From positions 1 through 10,455 of the forward strand of contig JACZXC010000064.1 of NCBI GenBank assembly GCA_022571825.1: a DNA stretch of 10,455 nucleotides. The letters are read 5' to 3'. This stretch comes from Myxococcales bacterium. GTDB lineage: Bacteria; Myxococcota_A; UBA9160; SMWR01. The notes under the pieces are model-generated. The model was given only the letters and a program-made list of their open reading frames with translations. It did no database searches and was not told the origin of the DNA. A program made the position numbers and the translations under genes. The first letter of the stretch is position 1; each line of letters starts with the position of its first letter. This document shows, one piece after another, positions 5,773 through 10,455 of the stretch.

Positions 5773-6900
5773 GTGCGCGAGTACAGGGTCGTCGACTCCG
5801 ACAGTCACACGCTCGAGCCACCGCATATCTGGACCACCTGGCTCCCCAAGAAATTTCACGACCGGGCGCCCCAGCTCGTGAAAGACAAGGACGGGGGCGA
5901 CGCATGGCAGTTCCAGCCCGGCATGCCCCCCATGGAGATCGGCCTCGTGACGACCCCGGGCCGCCGCTACGAAGAAATCAAGTGGACGGGCTACACCTAC
6001 GACAGCATCCGCAAGTCCTGCTTCGATCCGAAGGCCCGCCTCGAAGACATGGACTTCGACGGCGTCGACGCGTGCTTCCTGTATCCGAGCCAGCGCACCA
6101 TGTTCTTCTTCATGGGCAACCAGGACCGGGAGTTTCATCGGGCCGGTGTCCAGGCCTACAACGACTGGATCTCCCAGGAGTTCTGCGCGGTGGATCCAGA
6201 GCGCCTGTTCCCGCTGGCGCAGATGCCGAACCTGGGCGTCGACGTGATGATCGAAGAGATGAAACGCTGCCGAGAGCGGGGCTTCCGCGGCGTGATCCTC
6301 TCCACCTGGCCCACCGGGAACGACGACCTCGGCCCCGAAGACGATCCCTTTTTTGCGACGGCGGAGGATCTCGAGCTTCCGGTCAGCATCCACGTCAACA
6401 TCCAGCGCAAGCGCAACCCGAAGCCGATCCTGACCGGGATCGCATCGATCAGCACCATGGCGCTGGCGGGCCTGCTCAACTTCCCGCCGATCCTGTGCGA
6501 GCTGATCATGGGCGGCCTCTTCGATCGCTTCCCGAAGCTCACCCTCGTGGGGGTCGAGACGGAGGTGGGGTGGATTCCGGAGGTCCTGGAGCAGGTCGAC
6601 AACTTCTACTGGCGCAATCGGGCTCGGACAGGCATCCAGATCAAGCATCTTCCCAGCGAGTACTTCCACCGAAATTTCGTGTGCACCTTCATCAAGGACG
6701 CGATCGGAGTGAAGCTGCGCCACGACGTCGGGGTGCGGAACATGGCGTGGTCCACGGATTTCCCGCACCACGGTTGCGACTGGCCTTATAGCCGCAAGGT
6801 GATCAACGAGATGTTCGTCGGGGTGCCCCAGGAAGAGCGCCACGCGATCCTGGCCGGCAACATGATGCGGATCTACAAGCTGCCGGGACTGGACAGCTAG
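5773..6900 (+). CDS. amidohydrolase family (amidohydrolase-2, ACMSD-like) metal-dependent hydrolase/decarboxylase
   Basis: The 375-residue product fits the amidohydrolase-2 (PF04909) group, cytoplasmic TIM-barrel metal enzymes that hydrolyse or decarboxylate small, often aromatic, acids. The N-terminal metal motif is VVDSDSHTLEP, with Asp8, Asp10 and His12 (D-x-D-x-H in place of the classical H-x-H). His207 (SIHVNIQ) and Glu262 (VGVETEVGWIP) come next, and the late catalytic Asp is Asp329 in WSTDFPHHGCDWPYS. The C-terminus ILAGNMMRIYKL matches the family ending. The start is GTG 5773, preceded by AAGGAG (5761-5766) with 6-nt spacing. The gene is divergent from the PEP-CTERM gene across a 317-bp gap that holds the regulatory sites listed here and no further gene. 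I see no convincing sigma-70 promoter for this gene. Its stop shares a CTAG with the opposite-strand stop. Substrate unknown. Confidence 0.88.
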   Translation: MREYRVVDSDSHTLEPPHIWTTWLPKKFHDRAPQLVKDKDGGDAWQFQPGMPPMEIGLVTTPGRRYEEIKWTGYTYDSIRKSCFDPKARLEDMDFDGVDACFLYPSQRTMFFFMGNQDREFHRAGVQAYNDWISQEFCAVDPERLFPLAQMPNLGVDVMIEEMKRCRERGFRGVILSTWPTGNDDLGPEDDPFFATAEDLELPVSIHVNIQRKRNPKPILTGIASISTMALAGLLNFPPILCELIMGGLFDRFPKLTLVGVETEVGWIPEVLEQVDNFYWRNRARTGIQIKHLPSEYFHRNFVCTFIKDAIGVKLRHDVGVRNMAWSTDFPHHGCDWPYSRKVINEMFVGVPQEERHAILAGNMMRIYKLPGLDS

Positions 6901-8177
6901 GGTCCGCCGAGCTCCGCAGCCGAGCCGCTCGGCATCGGCACGAAGACGCGAACCGCGGCCGTCGCGGAACCGCCCGGCCCTTCGGTGGGCACCGTGGTCT
7001 CGAAGCCGCAGTCCTGGAAGTCCGAAGATCCGAGCTGCGCCGCTACGTCGGACCGTCGCCTCGCGATCGCCACGGTACCCACGAAGCGCCCGTCCACGAA
7101 TACCAGCGCCGCCGGCGGCACCGACCGACGCGTCTCGTCCACGGCCCAGCCCGAGACCTCGATTCCGCCGCCGTCGGCGGCGGCGACCTCGAAACGCCCT
7201 CGGACCCCACCGACGGCCAGGGGAATCCAGGCACCCCCCGAAGACACCGCGATCCCCTCGTTCCCGTCCCGCTCCTCGATGGCGAGCTCGACCGAGTGAC
7301 CCGGCCACGCACCCAGCAGGCGAAAGTGGGTGCGATAGCCGAGCTCCGAAGCCGCATCTTCGGAAAGCCCCACGAAGCGGATCTGCTTGTCGCCTCTCTC
7401 GTCGGGAGCCAGATCCGGTACCGACAGCTGGAATTGAGGGATGGCGATCTGGCCCGGGACCGTCGTCTCCGGCTCGCGTATCTTGCTTCGTCCCGGCCCC
7501 AGGGGGTGCGCCAGACGAAAGCGACCCGCCTCGAACATCACCACGACTTCGGCCACCCGGGAACGCCGAACGTCGAACGCCCCGCCGGTGAAGGCCTCTC
7601 CCCGGCGGATCACTTGGCCGCGCACGGCGTTGCGCACCACGGGAAACAGCCGCCCTTCGGACGAGACGACGACGGCGAGGGTTCCGTCGTGTGCCTTCGC
7701 AACTGCATAGGTGACCGCGGGCCGGACACTCGTCGGCAGGATCGACAGGCCCGTCAAGCCTGTCAGGCCCGTTGAACCCGTCGAGTCCATCGAACCCATC
7801 GAACCCATCGAACCGTCTCGGACCACGAACACCTCGACCAAATTGGGGCCATCCCGGAAGGCCTGCTCCGGAACCATGGCGACGAAACGCACGCTCTCCG
7901 CCGTCGGTTCGAAGCTCCGCGTCACGGCTCGAATCACGCCGTTCACCGCCACCGCCAGGTCCAGCGCGGCGGGGAGCCCGGCACCCGTCACGGTCCCCCG
8001 AACCAGAGCCGGTATCCACCCCGAAGCGGTATCGATGTCGTCGTAGTCCGACCGGCCCTTCAGATGCGCGACGAAGGGCGACTCGGATTCCACCCGCAGG
8101 GCGCTGACGCTTCGTCCCACCAGCTCTCGGTGGGGTCCGACGTCGAATAGATCGCCGTCGGCGCCGCGGCCGAACAA
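6897..8177 (-). pseudogene. orphan C-terminal segment of a large, possibly sulfatase-like, protein
   Basis: This frame carries clear coding character for ~420 codons but has no credible start. Its first plausible codons (TTG 8177, then GTGs) lack a Shine-Dalgarno sequence, and the upstream DNA belongs to a serine hydrolase in another frame. Sequence in order: DLFDVGPHRELVGRSVSAL near the junction, LDLAVAVNGVIRAVTRSF and VAMVPEQAFRDGPNLVEVFV, a Gly-X-Y run, then a C-terminal beta-rich domain with IEVSGWAVDE and LVFVDGRFVGTVAIARRRSD. From memory, GPHRELVGR followed by AVNGxIxAVTR and GWAxD elements resembles the C-terminal part of large membrane sulfatase-like proteins, but no sulfatase active-site region is present. 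I infer a gene remnant, or the downstream part of a frameshifted fusion. The stop TAG overlaps the amidohydrolase stop. Confidence 0.5.
7741..7812. repeat. degenerate 9-bp tandem repeat encoding a collagen-like Gly-X-Y run
   Basis: Eight 9-nt units run without a break, from ATCGACAGG through CCCGTCAAG, CCTGTCAGG, CCCGTTGAA, CCCGTCGAG and TCCATCGAA to two identical CCCATCGAA units. On the minus strand, in the frame of the orphan C-terminal segment, they encode a triplet run of the type GSM-GSM-(G/D)ST-GLT. The period is a whole number of codons, so gain or loss of units preserves the frame. The two identical units at the right end suggest recent slippage. Confidence 0.8.
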
Positions 8178-8740
8178 TCGACCCGAGTCGCAAACCCGAG
8201 GCGCTTCAGTCCGAGCACCGTGGCGACCGATTCTTCGAACCAGATGTCGAGCGATCGTCCCACGATGCGCTCGATCGCGATCCCCAGACAAACATATCCC
8301 AGATCCGAGTAAACCGTCTTGCCGGGCTCGCCGACGGGCTCCGCTGCGATCGTCGCGAGGAACGCCCCGGCGTCGCTTCCGGCGACGTAGAGCGGCCTCC
8401 ACGCGGGAAGTCCGGCGCTGTGGGCCGCGAAGCGAAGCAACGAAGCGTCCGCGTACGCCGAACCCTCGAGTTCGGGTAGCCACTCGACGGCTGGAGTGTC
8501 CAGCGAGCAGCGGCCCTGCTCCTCGAGCATCACCAGGGCCAGCCCCGTGCACAGCGGCTTGGTCAATGAAGCGAGATCATAGAGCGTGCCGGTTCCGGCC
8601 TCGATCCGTTCGGGTTCGAGCGCGGCATGACCCAGCGCCCGTTCGGAAACGATCCCGGACGGACCGCTGACGGACCACACAGCGCCGGGCATCCGTCCCG
8701 CATCGATCCGCGTCTGGAGGTAGCGACCGACCGAATCCAT
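8060..8740 (-). pseudogene. truncated beta-lactamase-fold serine hydrolase (class C/S12-like)
   Basis: Residues 1 to ~194 (from ATG 8740) are a good match to the N-terminal two-thirds of S12/class C beta-lactamase-like serine hydrolases. Visible are GRMPGAVWSV, the nucleophile motif LASLTK with Ser58 and Lys61, HSAGLPAW, and the second motif TVYSDLGY with Tyr144. GIAIERIVGRSL and TVLGLKRLGF follow. These enzymes normally have about 330-400 residues and a third H/K-x-G motif near the C-terminus. Here homology stops at about APTA (near 8155). About 30 unrelated residues (IYSTSDPTESWW and onward) lead to a stop, and the third motif is missing. Another frame becomes coding at that point. The ATG overlaps the oxidoreductase stop (TGATG), so the gene is translationally coupled to the lipid A operon. 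It was probably once functional and is now broken by deletion, rearrangement or an assembly error. Confidence 0.65.
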
Positions 8741-9702
8741 CACGAATCGGAACGTACGATCGAGTCGCGTTCAGCCGCAATCGCCGCGTGAACCCTGTGC
8801 GCCAACTCCAACGCGCGTTGCCCCTGCCGGCCGTCGATCACCGGCTGTTCGCCGCTGCGAACCGCCTCGACGAACGCCGTCAACTCGGCGGCCAGCGGCT
8901 CGGTTTTTTCGACGGGCAACAGATCGTGGATAATCCTGGGCGAACCGTCTTCCTGCGGCACCAACCGGTAGCGATCGACGGTTCGTCGGCCCGTGTCGCA
9001 GGACAGGTAGGTCCGGGCCTGAAACACGCGGAAGCGCCGCACGGGCTCGGGGGAAATGCGGCTCGCGGTCAGGTTGGCGACGCAGCCGGACCGGAAACGG
9101 ATTCGCGCGTTGGCGATGTCGATCCTGTCGGTCAACGCCGCGATGCCCACTGCATCGACCGACACCGGCTCGCTACCGTCCAGCGCAAGCAGCAGGTCCA
9201 GGTCGTGGATCATCAAGTCGAGCACCACGTCGATATCGGTGCTACGCGCGCTGAAGGCAGCGAGGCGATGGATCTCGAAGAACCGCGGCCGGCTAACCGC
9301 GGTGGCCAGCGCACGGACCGCCGGGTTGAACCGTTCGGTATGACCGACCATCACGATCCGGTCCCGCTCCTCGGCGACCCTGTTGATCCGCTCGGCCTCC
9401 TCGATCGAACGGGCGAGCGGCTTCTCGACCAGCACGTGCACCCCGGCCTCGAGCAACTTGACGGCAACGTCGCAATGGGACTCTGTCGGGACGGCAACGC
9501 TGACCGCCGTCGTGCTGGCCGCCAGGTCGCTTTCGTCGTCGAACACACGGCAGTCGTATTCGAACGCGATCGCCTCCGCGCGCTGCCGGTCGCGATCCAC
9601 GACGCCGACCAGTCGGGCGCCCTCGGTTTGCGTGTAGAGCCGGGCGTGGTGCTTGCCCAGGTGCCCGACCCCGACCACCCCGACGTCGATCGGCTCCGTC
9701 AT
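8740..9702 (-). CDS. Gfo/Idh/MocA-family NAD(P)-dependent oxidoreductase in the lipid A operon (possible GnnA)
   Basis: The 320-residue product is the usual length for this family of sugar oxidoreductases. The Rossmann motif is VGVVGVGHLGKHHA, with Gly11, Gly13 and Gly16. EKP at 93-95 holds the catalytic Lys94 (VLVEKPLA), and the C-terminal-domain motif LDLMIHDLDLLL has Asp162 and His166. ATG 9702 overlaps the lpxA stop by ATGA and starts the Rossmann fold directly, so a longer frame reaching 10110 is not used. Translational coupling to lpxA ties it to lipid A. In Acidithiobacillus and Leptospira the oxidoreductase GnnA, with aminotransferase GnnB, makes UDP-GlcNAc3N, which their LpxA uses to build amide-linked lipid A. 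The gene here could do this, but no gnnB follows it in the window. Related oxidoreductases of unclear role also accompany lpxA elsewhere, so the symbol is left empty. Confidence 0.88.
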   Translation of the reverse strand: MTEPIDVGVVGVGHLGKHHARLYTQTEGARLVGVVDRDRQRAEAIAFEYDCRVFDDESDLAASTTAVSVAVPTESHCDVAVKLLEAGVHVLVEKPLARSIEEAERINRVAEERDRIVMVGHTERFNPAVRALATAVSRPRFFEIHRLAAFSARSTDIDVVLDLMIHDLDLLLALDGSEPVSVDAVGIAALTDRIDIANARIRFRSGCVANLTASRISPEPVRRFRVFQARTYLSCDTGRRTVDRYRLVPQEDGSPRIIHDLLPVEKTEPLAAELTAFVEAVRSGEQPVIDGRQGQRALELAHRVHAAIAAERDSIVRSDS

Positions 9703-10455
9703 CGGGTCACTCCGCGCTCGCTGCTGCGCACGAACTCGAGGAAATAGCGCACCTCTTCGAACTCGCCCGCGTCGGCCTCGAGCGCCTCGAGCGCTTCGCT
9801 CAATCTCAACTTGCTGCGGAACAACGTCGTGTAGGCACGTTTGAGCGCCTGGATCGTTTCTTTCGGGTAGCCGCGACGGCGCAGACCGATCAGGTTGAGG
9901 CCGTACGCCTTGGCTCGGTTCCCGACGGTAGTGACCCACGGCAGCGCATCCTGCGTGAGAACGGTGAAACCGCCGATGAACGCGAAGTCCGCGACGCGGC
10001 AGAACTGATGTATGCCGCAGTACGCCCCGACCGTCGCGTGATTGCCGACCTCGACATGGCCGGCTAACGTGGAGCCGTTGGCCAGGATGTTGTCGTCGCC
10101 GATCCGGCAATCGTGACCGACGTGAGTGTAGGCCATCATCAGGTTGCCGTCACCGACGCGAGTCACGCCTCCGCCGTCGGCCGTCCCGCGATTCAGCGTA
10201 GCGCTCTCGCGGATCGTGTTGCGCGCGCCGATCACCAGGCGGGTTTGCTCGCCGCCGTATCTCAGGTCCTGGGGAGCGCCGCCGATGGAGGCGAACGGTG
10301 AGATCACTGTCTCGGGGCCGATCTCCGTGAGACCTTCCACGACGACGTGGGACAGCAACCGGCAACCGTCACCCAACGTGACGTCCGGCCCGATGACGCA
10401 GAACGGCCCGATCTCGACGTTTGCGCCTACGTTCGCCCGTTCATCAACGAGACCC
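9699..10455 (-). CDS. lpxA: acyl-ACP--UDP-N-acetylglucosamine O-acyltransferase LpxA (5' end outside window)
   Basis: The frame stays open to the window edge, so the 251 codons visible lack only about the first half-dozen (the MIHPTA-like start). LpxA catalyses the first step of lipid A synthesis, moving a 3-hydroxyacyl chain from ACP to the UDP-GlcNAc 3-position. The left-handed beta-helix hexapeptide pattern is plain: VGANVEIGPFCVIGPDVTLG, then GAPQDLRY, TLNRGT, and YTHVGHDCRIGDDNILANG with the catalytic His codon at 10115-10113. TLAGHVEVG, GIHQFCRVADFAFIGG and the family-specific GLNLIGLRRRGYPKE follow, then the C-terminal helical segment. Its stop overlaps the oxidoreductase ATG (ATGA), showing translational coupling. 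If the neighbouring oxidoreductase is GnnA, this LpxA could prefer the 3-amino sugar and form an amide instead of an ester. Confidence 0.97.
   Translation of the reverse strand, partial: GLVDERANVGANVEIGPFCVIGPDVTLGDGCRLLSHVVVEGLTEIGPETVISPFASIGGAPQDLRYGGEQTRLVIGARNTIRESATLNRGTADGGGVTRVGDGNLMMAYTHVGHDCRIGDDNILANGSTLAGHVEVGNHATVGAYCGIHQFCRVADFAFIGGFTVLTQDALPWVTTVGNRAKAYGLNLIGLRRRGYPKETIQALKRAYTTLFRSKLRLSEALEALEADAGEFEEVRYFLEFVRSSERGVTR

Noticed and set aside
7741..7812. Short tandem repeats as a CRISPR array
   Set aside because: The units are 9 nt and contiguous with no spacers, and they keep an open frame.
5671..8193. Very long open frame on the minus strand (840 codons)
   Set aside because: It runs antisense through the whole amidohydrolase gene and in a wrong frame through the orphan segment. 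The product is Arg/Gly-rich low complexity without recognisable domains.
9703..10110. N-terminal extension of the oxidoreductase frame
   Set aside because: It overlaps the lpxA coding region in another frame and is Arg-rich noise. The ATG at 9702 starts exactly at the Rossmann fold with an ATGA overlap.

Overview
The window is GC-rich, dense DNA from a Gram-negative bacterium. An lpxA gene shows a lipid A outer membrane, and an OmpA-type protein and a PEP-CTERM surface protein add to that. The mix of CaiB/BaiF CoA-transferases, an environmental-type amidohydrolase, an SGNH/TPR membrane protein and PEP-CTERM parts suggests an environmental high-GC lineage such as Myxococcota, Desulfobacterota or Binatota. 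That placement is a guess from gene content. The window has no RNA gene, insertion sequence or CRISPR array that I can recognise.

Layout, left to right. (1) Positions 1-1293, minus strand: two tandem class III CoA-transferase genes, the second cut by the window edge. The complete one has Tyr where the family's catalytic Asp is expected. (2) Positions 1387-5455, minus strand: a surface or envelope group. It runs from a PEP-CTERM protein (5455 to 4673), through an OmpA-domain protein whose N-terminal half looks like the exosortase-associated TIGR04073 family (4397 to 3606), to a membrane-anchored SGNH-hydrolase/TPR protein (3561 to 1387). The PEP-CTERM gene has a sigma-54-like promoter and an upstream dyad at enhancer distance. 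The OmpA-type gene has a perfect 23-bp palindrome upstream. (3) Positions 5773-6900, plus strand: an amidohydrolase-2 family metal-dependent hydrolase, divergent from the PEP-CTERM gene. (4) Positions 6897-8740, minus strand: an apparently broken locus. The first ~195 codons of a beta-lactamase-fold serine hydrolase run, in another frame, into an orphan ~420-codon C-terminal segment of a different large protein, which carries a collagen-like 9-nt tandem repeat. (5) Positions 8740-10455, minus strand: lpxA (5' end just outside the window) overlapping a Gfo/Idh/MocA oxidoreductase by ATGA, which in turn overlaps the broken serine hydrolase start by TGATG.

How it fits together. The right end is a translationally coupled lipid A operon. 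The oxidoreductase may be a GnnA-like enzyme making a 3-amino-sugar nucleotide for LpxA, or a general member of the family that accompanies lpxA. The operon then runs into a gene that looks rearranged. The central block looks like part of the exosortase/PEP-CTERM surface-protein and exopolysaccharide world. The exosortase, PrsK/PrsR regulators and polysaccharide genes themselves are not in the window. The most interesting features are the TIGR04073-OmpA fusion with its PEP-CTERM neighbour, the sigma-54/dyad regulatory arrangement, and the out-of-frame junction near 8155.
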